DNA from: CAZYMF01 sp964648215
GTDB taxonomy: Bacteria; Desulfobacterota; Binatia; HRBIN30; JACQVA1
Assembly (NCBI GenBank): GCA_964648215.1
Contig: CAZYMF010000064.1
Location: forward strand, 1-22,846
Direction: 5' to 3'
Length of the DNA stretch: 22,846 nt
A program made the position numbers and the translations under genes. The notes beneath the pieces were generated by a model. That model was not told the origin of the DNA. It did not search any database and was given only the letters and a program-made list of their open reading frames with translations. Shown here piece by piece: positions 6,397 to 13,672 of this stretch (position 1 is its first letter; each line of letters begins with the position of its first letter).

Positions 6397-9264
6397 TCAG
6401 AGCTTCTCTACCTGGACCCGAGTGTCGCGATCCACCTGGTTCGGCTCCCAGTGGGCATAGCCCCAGTGCAGGTGGCCGTAGTCGCCGACCAGCGCCGTCG
6501 CCTTGAACGGGCTCGGGATGATGGCGTGATCGCTGCGGCCGTCGCGGAACTGGTACGGCTCCCAGGCGTGGTAGACGAACACCTGCCCGGGCTGGACGTA
6601 GCGGGCGAGCTTGGCGCGCAGGATGAACGCGCCGAGATCGTTGCGCACGCGGACCAGCTCGTTGTCCGCGATGCCGCGGGCCTCGGCGTCGGCGTCGTTG
6701 AGGTAGACCACCGGCTCGCCGCGCTGCAGCCGCAACAACGGCCGCTGATCGCGCCACTGCGAGTGGATGCTCCAGCGCGTGTGCCCGCCGCTGAGAACCA
6801 GCGGGTAGTTGCCGCCGGCCGTCGGCGGCGGCTTGTGCACCGGGAGCGCCTCGCCGCACTCCAGGAACCACGGGTGATCGATATAGAACTGCTGGCGTCC
6901 GGTGAGGGTGGGCCAGCGCTGCTTCTTGTCGACGAACCATCGATGGGGAACCAGCGGCTCGTCGGGCGAGTAGTCGCTGTAGTAGCCGGCCGCCCCGCCG
7001 GGCCTGCCGGTCCCGCGAAAGCGGACCGCGCCGGCATCGCGCAGGTCGCCCAGCGATACCTTCTTGGTCTGCGACGAGTAGCTGAGGACGAACTCGAGCG
7101 CCTTCTCCTCGTCGCCCGGTCCGAAGCGGCCGCTGTCGCTGAAGGCGTCTCCCAGGCCGCCGGCGTCGCGCTCGACGCCGCCGATGTCCGTGTACGGTTT
7201 CAGCTTGCGCTTCTGCGCCTCGCGTGCCACCGCGGCGGCGAGCAGGCTGAAGATCTCCCACTCCGGCTTGGCCTCGCCGCGGGGAGCGACGGCGCGATCG
7301 CCCAGATGAACGTAGGGAATGAACGAGACGAGGTACTTGAGATCGGTCTTCTCGTACCAGTACGCGGCCGGCAGGATGATGTCGGCGTAGCGCCCGGTCT
7401 CGTTCATGCGGAAGTTGACGTCCACCGTCAGCTTGGCCTTCGGCCACAGCGTCTCGCGCAGCTGCACGTTGTTGCGTATGTGGCGCAGGACGTTGCCGAA
7501 GACCGACAGGATGACGCGCGGCGACTGACCCGGCTTCGGGTGGATCGGGAACCACTTCTTCTCGATCGCCTCGCGCAGGTAGTCCCCGGCGGGACGCGGC
7601 GAGCTGCTGTCGCCGTTGCGCGGATCGCCCGAGACCTTCTCGAGCCCGCCGTGCACCTGGTGCCACACCGAGCCGGGAACGAAGTAGCGCTCGAAGGTGT
7701 CCTCGCCGGCCTTCGGGTCCATGTAGGCCTTGGCGCCGAAGGTCGCCAGATCGATCAGGCCGAGCCCTTCCTGCATGGCCAGCAGGGCGAAGCCTTCGGG
7801 AGCAAAGAAGCCGCCCGAGCGCCAGCCGCCGCCTGCTCGTCCGAGGTTGCCGGTGAGCGAGGCGAGCAGGATCTGCGCCCGCTGCGCCAGGTCGGCGTGG
7901 AGGAACTTGCACTGGCCCCACGACGAGAGAATCAACGCCGAGGGCGCCTTGGCGAAACCGCGCGCGAAGCGGCGGATGGTCTCGGGGCTGACGCCGGTGA
8001 TCTTGGCCACCTGCTCCGGCTGGTACTGGCGGTCGAGGTTCTCGCGCAGCTGCGTGAAGACCGTGCGCACGGCGACCGCCTTGCCCTTGATGGTGACCGT
8101 GCCCTTGAAGTCGAGAGCCGGCTGGAGATCGCCGCCGGCGAGGCTGTCGCTCTTGCCGCTCCCCGGCGCCGGCGCCGGTTTCCCTTGCTTGGCATCCCAG
8201 ACGAAGAAGGCCTCGTCGGAACCGCCGGGTTGGAGATCCGACTCGCGAATGAAGCGGCCGTTGTCGGTGCGCACCAGAAGCGGCAGATCGGTCTGCTCGC
8301 TGACGTAGGCGGCGTCGTGGAGATTCTCCGCCAGGATCACCTGCGCCGCGCCCAGGGCCAGGGCGGCGTCGGTGCCCGGACGCGGATTGAGCCACAGGTC
8401 GGCGTGCATGGCGCTGTTGTTGAAGTCGGGGCAGATCGCCACGACCTGCGCGCCGCGGTAGCGGCCTTCGTAGAGAAAGTGGGCGTCGGGAATGCGCGTG
8501 GCCGAGGGATTGAACGCCCACATCACCAGGTACGACGAGCGCCACCAGTCGTCCGACGAGCCGCACGGGTGGCCGTTGCCGAGGGTGATGGTGGCGCCGA
8601 CGGAGAGGTCGCCCACCTGCGCCATCGAGTCGGTGGCCGGAGAGCCGAGCATGCGGAAGAATCGCAGCGGCGCCGCGCTGTTCGGGCCGGCGCCGATGTT
8701 GGGACCGAGCTCGCACAGCACCGAGGACGGCCCCTCCTGCTCGATGGCGTCGACGATGCCCGAGGCCACCGCCGCCAGCGCCTGATCCCAGGAGATCTTC
8801 TCCCACTTGCCCTCACCGCGTTCGCCGACCCGGCGCAGCGGGTAGAGCACGCGCGACGGCGAGTACATCAGGGTGGAGCCGCACGCTCCCTTCTGGCAGC
8901 CGCGGGGGTTGAAGTCGGGAAGGCCGGCGTGCGAGGCCGCATAGGGCGCTTTCTGCTCCTCGCGCCACACCATCCCGTCCTTTACGTACAGACCCCAGGC
9001 GCACCCCGACACGCAGTTGGTCATCGTGTGCGTGCCGCGAGCCACCGTGTCCCACACCCAGCGCTTGCGGAACACGTCCTCCCACGTGCGGTAGTCGGGT
9101 AACGGCGGCAGCGCCGCGGTCGGTGCCGCTGTCGGCTCGCTCACCTTCGACGCCACCGACTCGGTCTGTCCTGAGCCGCACGCCTCGAGGTTCGCCAGCC
9201 CCAGACTCAGCACCGCAGCGCCGCTGGTGCGTAAGAACTCACGTCTCGTCCATCCGGTCTTCAC
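6397..9264 (-). CDS. Tat-exported type II DMSO-reductase-family molybdopterin alpha subunit (orphan)
   Basis: A 955-residue bis-MGD molybdenum oxidoreductase. Seen: twin-arginine signal TRREFL (6-11), hydrophobic stretch, and Cys29 in LEAC, which could be a weak lipobox; the Fe-S site H79-x4-C84-x3-C88-x34-C123; the Mo-ligand region with Asp219 in VGDLSVG, aligned to the NarG Asp; then SATRIPDAHF; and a cofactor-binding C-terminal domain starting at TLTGRQQFYIDHPW. The family motif is H-x3-C, so the H-x4-C spacing is odd. The DSMAQVGD active-site sequence differs from the FYDWYCD of the second alpha subunit here and looks more like the SerA/ClrA/DdhA/EbdA side of the type II family. No beta, gamma or chaperone gene follows on this strand, so it may borrow the subunits encoded at 17982-20505. 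Start is GTG with GGAGGAG six bases upstream. The substrate is unknown. Confidence 0.88.
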   Translation of the reverse strand: MKTGWTRREFLRTSGAAVLSLGLANLEACGSGQTESVASKVSEPTAAPTAALPPLPDYRTWEDVFRKRWVWDTVARGTHTMTNCVSGCAWGLYVKDGMVWREEQKAPYAASHAGLPDFNPRGCQKGACGSTLMYSPSRVLYPLRRVGERGEGKWEKISWDQALAAVASGIVDAIEQEGPSSVLCELGPNIGAGPNSAAPLRFFRMLGSPATDSMAQVGDLSVGATITLGNGHPCGSSDDWWRSSYLVMWAFNPSATRIPDAHFLYEGRYRGAQVVAICPDFNNSAMHADLWLNPRPGTDAALALGAAQVILAENLHDAAYVSEQTDLPLLVRTDNGRFIRESDLQPGGSDEAFFVWDAKQGKPAPAPGSGKSDSLAGGDLQPALDFKGTVTIKGKAVAVRTVFTQLRENLDRQYQPEQVAKITGVSPETIRRFARGFAKAPSALILSSWGQCKFLHADLAQRAQILLASLTGNLGRAGGGWRSGGFFAPEGFALLAMQEGLGLIDLATFGAKAYMDPKAGEDTFERYFVPGSVWHQVHGGLEKVSGDPRNGDSSSPRPAGDYLREAIEKKWFPIHPKPGQSPRVILSVFGNVLRHIRNNVQLRETLWPKAKLTVDVNFRMNETGRYADIILPAAYWYEKTDLKYLVSFIPYVHLGDRAVAPRGEAKPEWEIFSLLAAAVAREAQKRKLKPYTDIGGVERDAGGLGDAFSDSGRFGPGDEEKALEFVLSYSSQTKKVSLGDLRDAGAVRFRGTGRPGGAAGYYSDYSPDEPLVPHRWFVDKKQRWPTLTGRQQFYIDHPWFLECGEALPVHKPPPTAGGNYPLVLSGGHTRWSIHSQWRDQRPLLRLQRGEPVVYLNDADAEARGIADNELVRVRNDLGAFILRAKLARYVQPGQVFVYHAWEPYQFRDGRSDHAIIPSPFKATALVGDYGHLHWGYAHWEPNQVDRDTRVQVEKL

Positions 9265-9291
9265 GGATCTCCTCCGTCGGCAGTCATCCTA

Positions 9292-9303
9292 CCGACCGGT
9301 CGG
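9292..9303. promoter_or_regulatory. Perfect palindrome, candidate repressor operator
   Basis: CCGACCGGTCGG is a perfect 12-base palindrome whose near edge is 28 bases upstream of the leftward GTG start. Its form resembles operators of TetR-type repressors. Position between the ribosome site and the Crp/Fnr-like dyad would place it over or just after the leftward promoter. No regulator gene is in the window. Confidence 0.35.
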
Positions 9304-9311
9304 CAGAACCC

Positions 9312-9327
9312 TATGATCCAGGTCACA
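9312..9327. promoter_or_regulatory. Crp/Fnr-family-like site 1
   Basis: The sequence is TATGA-TCCAGG-TCACA, which matches the Crp consensus TGTGA-N6-TCACA at nine of ten positions. Read in Fnr form it is TGAT-CCAG-GTCA, seven of eight core bases. The centre is about 55 bases upstream of the leftward GTG start. Confidence 0.45.
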
Positions 9328-9433
9328 CCTCGGTCTGACGGCGCGCAGCGCGGTCGAGCGGTTGGTCCGCGGCAAGGCCCGAGAGACACAGGCAAATTCA
9401 CCGGATTGCGGCTCTTCCACACGGCCCGGCCTC

Positions 9434-9449
9434 TATGATGCGGATCATA
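9434..9449. promoter_or_regulatory. Crp/Fnr-family-like site 2 (perfect dyad)
   Basis: TATGAT-GCGG-ATCATA is a perfect dyad around a four-base centre. Its TGAT-N4-ATCA core equals that of Fnr/Dnr sites (TTGAT-N4-ATCAA). It is 122 bases from site 1 and about 178 bases upstream of the rightward ATG. The regulator cannot be named from sequence. Confidence 0.5.
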
Positions 9450-9470
9450 CGACCGATCTGTCCGGCCGCT

Positions 9471-9486
9471 CTATGAGTTGCCATAG
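9471..9486. promoter_or_regulatory. Third CTATG dyad
   Basis: CTATG-AGTTGC-CATAG is a perfect five-base inverted repeat with a six-base spacer, 38 bases after site 2 and sharing the CTATGA left half with both other dyads. The right half does not fit Crp or Fnr, so it is a weak candidate. Confidence 0.3.
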
Positions 9487-9626
9487 TCCGCTGGCCGGAC
9501 GCAGAAGCGCGAGAGATACGGATGGACAACTCAAAAGAGCGCGAAGCTACTGCTGACCGAACCTTCCGACTGCCCGGTCCGGCTAGTGGCAGGCAGCTTG
9601 GAGTCCCTTGATGGTCCCGGGGGGGG

Positions 9627-11552
9627 ATGATGCTCGATGTCACTGCTCGTTATCGAGTGGCACTGCCGGATGAGACCTACTGGCGCTCGCAGATCAAGTG
9701 CCAGTACGCCTGCCCGGTGCACACCGACGCCCGCGGCTACGTGCGGGCCATTGCCGACGGGGAGTACGAACGCGCCTATCTGATCGCGCGCGGCCCCAAC
9801 CCGCTGGCCTCGATCTGTGGGCGGATCTGCGGCGCGCCGTGCGAGGTGGCGTGCCGGCGCGGGAGCATCGATCAGCCGATCGCCATCCGCGCGCTGAAAC
9901 GCTTTGCCTGCGAGCGCTTCGGCGCCGAGGCCGGCGACGGTGACCCTGCCGCCAAGTTCGCCTCGCTGCGGGCGGGCACCGAGACGCGCACCGACGATGA
10001 CATCGACGAGCTGCGCCACCTGCTGCGGTTCATCGCCAGCGCCGAGTTTCCCAAACCGGCCGGAGAGCGGGTGGCCATCATCGGCTCGGGCCCGGCCGGC
10101 CTGGCCGCCGGTCACGATCTCGCCCTGATGGGCTTTCGCCCGACCATATTCGAGATGGAGCCGCGGCCGGCGGGGATGCTGTTCACCGGCGTGCCGGGAT
10201 ACCGGCTCCCCGAGGATCTGATCGCCGCCGAGGTGGCGGTCATCGCAGCGATGGGGGTCGAGATCCGCTGCAACACCGAGATCGGCAAGGATGTCGGCTT
10301 CGAGGACCTGCAGCGCGATTTTGCCGCCGTCATCATCGCCTGCGGCGCCAAGCGCTCGCGACCGCTGCCGATTCCCGGCGCGGACGCCATCGGCGTGTTG
10401 GGCGGCGTGGATTTCCTGCGCGACGTCGCCCTCGGCAAGAAGGTGGAGCTGGGCAAGCGCGTCATCGTCATCGGCGGCGGCAACGTCGCCTACGACGTCG
10501 CCCGCACCGTCCTGCGCCAGATGGAGTACGACGTCTCGCGCACGGCGGCCCGGCTGCCCGGCGTGCGCGAGGTGCACCTGGTCTGTCTCGAGTCGCTCGA
10601 GGAAATGCCGGCCGACACGGTCGAGATCGTCGAGGGCACCGAGGAGGGCGTGGAACGTCACAACAGCCTCGGGCCGCGCGAGATTCTGGTGCGGGAAGAG
10701 GGCGGTCGCCAGTTCGTGCGCGGCGTTCGCTTCGTCCGTTGCGTGTCGGTCTACGACGACAACAAGCGCTTCGCGCCGAAGTTCGAAGAGAGTGCCGAAA
10801 CGATCATCGAAGGCGACACGGTGCTGCTCTCGGTGGGCCAGTCGGCCGATCTGAGCTTCTTCGATCCGCAGCGGGCGGGCATCGACATGCGCGGCCCGCA
10901 GCAGATCATCTCCGATCCGGAGACCGGCGCGACCTCGGCTCCCGGCGTCTTCGTCGCCGGCGACATCGCCTACGGCCCGCGGCTGATGATCCACGCCATC
11001 GCCAGCGGCAAGCAGGTGGCGCGGGCGGTCTACCGCCACCTGCGCGGCTGCGAGATCGGCGCGGACGAGGTGCAGTTCCACTTTCCGCTCGACCGCTACC
11101 ATCGCGAGAAGCTCTACGAGAAGCGGCCGCGCCTGACGATTCCCACCTTGAGCGCCCAGGAGCGGCTGCAGAACCCCCGCGCTTCGGTCGAGGTCGGTTT
11201 CGACGAGGAGCAGGCCCGCGCCGAGGCGGGGCGCTGCCTCGACTGCGGCATCAACACGGTCTTCGACGGCGAGCGCTGCATCCTGTGCGGCGGCTGCGTC
11301 GACGTCTGCCCGACCGTCTGCCTCAAGATCGTCTCCCTCGACCGCCTCGAGCCGTCGGCGGAGCTGAGCCAGGCCGTCGACGACGTTCTCGGCGCCGCCG
11401 CTACCGAGTCGTCGGCGATCATCAAGGACGAGGATCGCTGCATCCGGTGCGGGCTCTGTGCCGAGCGCTGCCCGACCACGGCGATCACCATGGAACGTTT
11501 TCTCTTCAGCCAGGAGTGGAAGCCATGTCCCGTCTCGAACCGCCCCGCGTGA
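9627..11552 (+). CDS. GltD-like FAD/NAD(P) oxidoreductase fused to ferredoxin domains
   Basis: A 641-residue cytoplasmic-type flavoprotein, first gene of the rightward cluster. Domain order seen: an N-terminal Fe-S region with Cys25, Cys29 and the CGRICGAPCEVAC run (Cys64, 68, 72, 76), as in the GltD/DPD family; an FAD Rossmann motif IIGSGPAGLA (151-160); a second nucleotide motif VIGGGNVAYD (281-290) for NAD(P)H; the FAD-domain ending GVFVAGDIAYGP; and a C-terminal tail with RCLDCG, CILCGGCVDVCP and CIRCGLCAERCP, i.e. two ferredoxin-type [4Fe-4S] clusters. It is not glutamate synthase: no large subunit is nearby, and its stop overlaps the Rieske gene by 28 bases. Related flavoproteins accompany Rieske/cytochrome b complexes in anammox bacteria. 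Inferred role: electron exchange between NAD(P)H or ferredoxin and the cytochrome b complex. The ATG follows a G-rich run; a second ATG directly follows it. Confidence 0.85.
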   Translation: MMLDVTARYRVALPDETYWRSQIKCQYACPVHTDARGYVRAIADGEYERAYLIARGPNPLASICGRICGAPCEVACRRGSIDQPIAIRALKRFACERFGAEAGDGDPAAKFASLRAGTETRTDDDIDELRHLLRFIASAEFPKPAGERVAIIGSGPAGLAAGHDLALMGFRPTIFEMEPRPAGMLFTGVPGYRLPEDLIAAEVAVIAAMGVEIRCNTEIGKDVGFEDLQRDFAAVIIACGAKRSRPLPIPGADAIGVLGGVDFLRDVALGKKVELGKRVIVIGGGNVAYDVARTVLRQMEYDVSRTAARLPGVREVHLVCLESLEEMPADTVEIVEGTEEGVERHNSLGPREILVREEGGRQFVRGVRFVRCVSVYDDNKRFAPKFEESAETIIEGDTVLLSVGQSADLSFFDPQRAGIDMRGPQQIISDPETGATSAPGVFVAGDIAYGPRLMIHAIASGKQVARAVYRHLRGCEIGADEVQFHFPLDRYHREKLYEKRPRLTIPTLSAQERLQNPRASVEVGFDEEQARAEAGRCLDCGINTVFDGERCILCGGCVDVCPTVCLKIVSLDRLEPSAELSQAVDDVLGAAATESSAIIKDEDRCIRCGLCAERCPTTAITMERFLFSQEWKPCPVSNRPA

Positions 11553-11989
11553 GTCGACGCAGCTTTCTGAGCTTGGCCTCGCTGGGAAGCTTCTTCGCGG
11601 CGATGGGGGTAGCGCTGGCCGGCGTGCTGCGCTTGCCCCGGCCGACCGTGCTGCCCGGGCCGGTGCGCCGCTTCAAGATCGGCAGCGCCGAGGATTTCCC
11701 CGTCGGCAGCGAGACCCGGCTGGAGAAGGAGAACGTCTTCGTCTTCCGCGACGAGCGGGGGATCTACGCCATCTCCGCCGTGTGCACGCATCTCGGGTGC
11801 ATCGTGGCGAAATCGCAGCAGGGCTTCGCCTGCCCCTGCCACGGCTCGAAGTTCGATCACCGGGGCGACGTCGTCGGCGGCCCGGCGCCGCGGCCGCTGC
11901 CGTGGCTGGAGGTGAGCCGCGCCGCCGACGGCAAGCTGCTGGTGCTGGCCGACAACGAGGTGCCCGAGGGCACGCGCTTCAAGGTGTAG
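11525..11989 (+). CDS. Rieske [2Fe-2S] protein
   Basis: A 154-residue Rieske iron-sulfur protein, the high-potential electron acceptor from quinol in a bc-type complex. Seen: a twin-arginine signal-anchor SRRSFLSLASLGSFFAAMG (10-28) and the two cluster boxes CTHLGC (87-92) and CPCHGS (103-108), giving ligands Cys87, His89, Cys103 and His106, plus the disulfide pair Cys92/Cys105. The box II serine (Ser108) is kept, but the Tyr two residues later, which raises the potential in mitochondrial proteins, is Phe110. That suggests a moderate to low potential, as in menaquinol-using complexes. The ATG was chosen because AGGAG lies about eight bases ahead and the twin-arginine signal follows at once. 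It overlaps the flavoprotein gene and is nine bases from the cytochrome b gene, so the three are surely co-transcribed. Confidence 0.93.
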   Translation: MSRLEPPRVSRRSFLSLASLGSFFAAMGVALAGVLRLPRPTVLPGPVRRFKIGSAEDFPVGSETRLEKENVFVFRDERGIYAISAVCTHLGCIVAKSQQGFACPCHGSKFDHRGDVVGGPAPRPLPWLEVSRAADGKLLVLADNEVPEGTRFKV

Positions 11990-11998
11990 GAGCTGACC

Positions 11999-13540
11999 AT
12001 GGCCGCGAGCGCACCGCGCGAGTTCGTCGACAACCTGCGGCAGCTGCCGCACACGGTGAAGGACGCCTGGTTGCGGCAGGGGCACCTGCCGGAGTCGGAG
12101 CGGGAGGAGTCGCAGGCGACCTTCCACAACTTCTTCCTTCACCTCCACAGCGTGCGCGTGCACCTGCGCACGCTCAGCCCGACGCTGACCATGGGCCTGG
12201 GGCTGATGGCGACGGCCAGCTTCGTGGTCCTCACCATCACCGGCGTCCTGTTGATGGTCTACTACAAGCCGTCGACGGCTCTGGCCTACGAGTCGATCAA
12301 GGACATCCACTACGTCGTCGCCACCGGGCGCTTCATCCGCAACATCCATCGCTGGAGCGCGCATCTCATGGTGGTGGCGGTCTTTCTGCACATGGCGCGC
12401 GTCTTCTTCACCGCCAGCTACAAGAAGCCGCGCGAGTTCAACTGGCTGATCGGCCTCGGCCTGTTCGTGCTGACGCTCGGGTTGTCGTTCACCGGCTACC
12501 TGCTGCCGTGGGACCAGCTCGCCTACTGGGCCATCACCATCGGCTCGAACATCGCCAACTCGCCGCGCGAGCTCACCGACGCGCTCGGCATCACGCAATG
12601 GTTCGACCCCGGCGGCTTGCAGAAGCGGTTGCTGCTGGGGGCGAACTTCGTCGGCGAGGACGCCCTCATCCGCTTCTACGTGCTGCACGTGTTCGTCCTG
12701 CCGGCGGTGATGGCGCTGCTGATGGGCATTCATTTCTGGCGCATCCGCAAGGACGGCGGCCTGGCGCGACCCGAGGATCCCGCCGGCGGCCCGGCGCAGT
12801 GGGGTGGCGAACGGCGTCCGGTGTTCGAGCCGCTGGCGACCAAGACCTACGGCCTGATGGCGCTGGTGAAGGGCAAACGGGCGACGACCAACCGCGGGCC
12901 GGAGAACACCGTCATGAGCTGGCCCAACCTGCTGTGGGCGGAGATGGCGGTGTTCATGGTGACCATCGCGGTGACCTTGATTCTGTCGTACTACTTCGAT
13001 GCGCCTCTCAAGGAGATCGCCAACGCGGCCATCCCCGAGAACCCCGCCAAGGCTCCCTGGTACTTCCTCGGCTTGCAGGAGCTGGTGTCCTACTCGGCGT
13101 TCGTCGGCGGCATGGTCATCCCGATGGTGGCGCTCGTCGGGCTCGCGCTGATTCCGTTTCTCGATCGCCAGCCCGGAGGCGAAGGGGTGTGGTTCGGCAG
13201 CCCGGGAGAGAAGCCGATCGCGGCGCTGTCCGCCGTGTTCGGTCTGGCCGCCTCCGTCGGCATGCTCGCCTTCACCGTCAACTTCGGCTGGCTGCGCAAC
13301 TGGTTCCCGCACATCCACCAGCTGTGGATCATCCTCGTCAACCCCGGCTCCCTGCTGGTGCTGCTCTACGCCGGGTGGTCGCTGGTGGTGCTCAAACGGC
13401 GGAACTCGGTGCGCCTGGCCGCGGTGGCGTTGTTCACCTGCTTCCTGGTCGGCTTCACCGTCCTGACTTACTTCGCCTCGGTGCACCGCGGCCCCAACTG
13501 GCAATTCTACTGGTGGCCGTCGCAGTGGCCGATTCACTGA
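11999..13540 (+). CDS. Cytochrome b of a Rieske/b complex (b6 plus subunit IV in one chain)
   Basis: A 513-residue integral membrane diheme cytochrome b. Seen: heme-ligand pairs His117 (NIHRW)/His131 (FLHMAR), 14 apart, and His230 (VLHVF)/His245 (GIHFW), 15 apart; the 15 spacing is the b6-type spacing. Between them lie the SYKKPRE and GYLLPWDQ motifs of the quinol site. The C-terminal half holds the subunit-IV part with NPAKAPWYFLGLQELVSYS, where the usual PEWY of the quinol-oxidation site reads APWY; PPWY-like variants occur in menaquinone systems. The first 55 residues or so are a polar extension before the first membrane helix. AGGAG overlaps the Rieske stop and serves this ATG. It works with the Rieske protein and passes electrons to the hexaheme cytochrome encoded next. 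Confidence 0.93.
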   Translation: MAASAPREFVDNLRQLPHTVKDAWLRQGHLPESEREESQATFHNFFLHLHSVRVHLRTLSPTLTMGLGLMATASFVVLTITGVLLMVYYKPSTALAYESIKDIHYVVATGRFIRNIHRWSAHLMVVAVFLHMARVFFTASYKKPREFNWLIGLGLFVLTLGLSFTGYLLPWDQLAYWAITIGSNIANSPRELTDALGITQWFDPGGLQKRLLLGANFVGEDALIRFYVLHVFVLPAVMALLMGIHFWRIRKDGGLARPEDPAGGPAQWGGERRPVFEPLATKTYGLMALVKGKRATTNRGPENTVMSWPNLLWAEMAVFMVTIAVTLILSYYFDAPLKEIANAAIPENPAKAPWYFLGLQELVSYSAFVGGMVIPMVALVGLALIPFLDRQPGGEGVWFGSPGEKPIAALSAVFGLAASVGMLAFTVNFGWLRNWFPHIHQLWIILVNPGSLLVLLYAGWSLVVLKRRNSVRLAAVALFTCFLVGFTVLTYFASVHRGPNWQFYWWPSQWPIH

Positions 13541-13549
13541 GAGGCAGTC

Positions 13550-13646
13550 GATGGTCGATAGTCGAGAGTTGATAGATGAACGACCGCGGCCCGCGCCGGC
13601 GGACGTGGAGGCCGTCCAAGCCATCGACCCTCGACTATCGACTATC
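13550..13646. repeat. Intergenic inverted repeat built of GTCGATAGTCGA units
   Basis: GTCGATAGTCGAG (13554-13566) is perfectly repeated in inverse as CTCGACTATCGAC (13630-13642). The pairing can be extended to 17 positions (13550-13566 with 13630-13646), with one G-T pair. Around it are further partial copies of the unit (GAGTTGATAG, CTATCAACGATCGAC). It fills most of the 132-base gap between the cytochrome b and hexaheme cytochrome genes, the widest gap in the rightward cluster. It looks like a dispersed palindromic element; it could also form an RNA hairpin affecting downstream expression. Confidence 0.65.
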
Positions 13647-13672
13647 AACGATCGACTTGATCCGGAGAATCC

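Larger units (their letters stand above)
9265..9626. promoter_or_regulatory. Divergent intergenic region between the two respiratory units
   Basis: These 362 bases separate the GTG of the leftward molybdoenzyme gene from the ATG of the rightward FAD oxidoreductase gene and must hold both promoters. I see no convincing gene in it. It contains a perfect 12-base palindrome near the leftward start and three TATGA-containing dyads (listed separately). Its G+C looks somewhat lower than that of the flanking genes. A coordinated oxygen- or nitrogen-oxide-responsive control of both units is the likeliest reading. Confidence 0.6.

Noticed and set aside
6349..9102. Very long open frame opposite the 955-aa molybdoenzyme gene (plus strand)
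   Set aside because: It is the mirror of a high-GC coding gene; its translation is rich in Arg, Val, Ala and Gly with no family pattern, while the minus strand carries all expected motifs.
9362..9556. 64-codon open frame in the divergent control region
   Set aside because: No ribosome site, no recognisable pattern, and it runs across the Crp/Fnr-like dyads; treated as non-coding.
11114..13648. Open frame of over 800 codons on the minus strand across the Rieske and cytochrome b genes
   Set aside because: The translation is His/Gln/Arg-rich and low complexity, a typical antisense shadow of well-supported genes.
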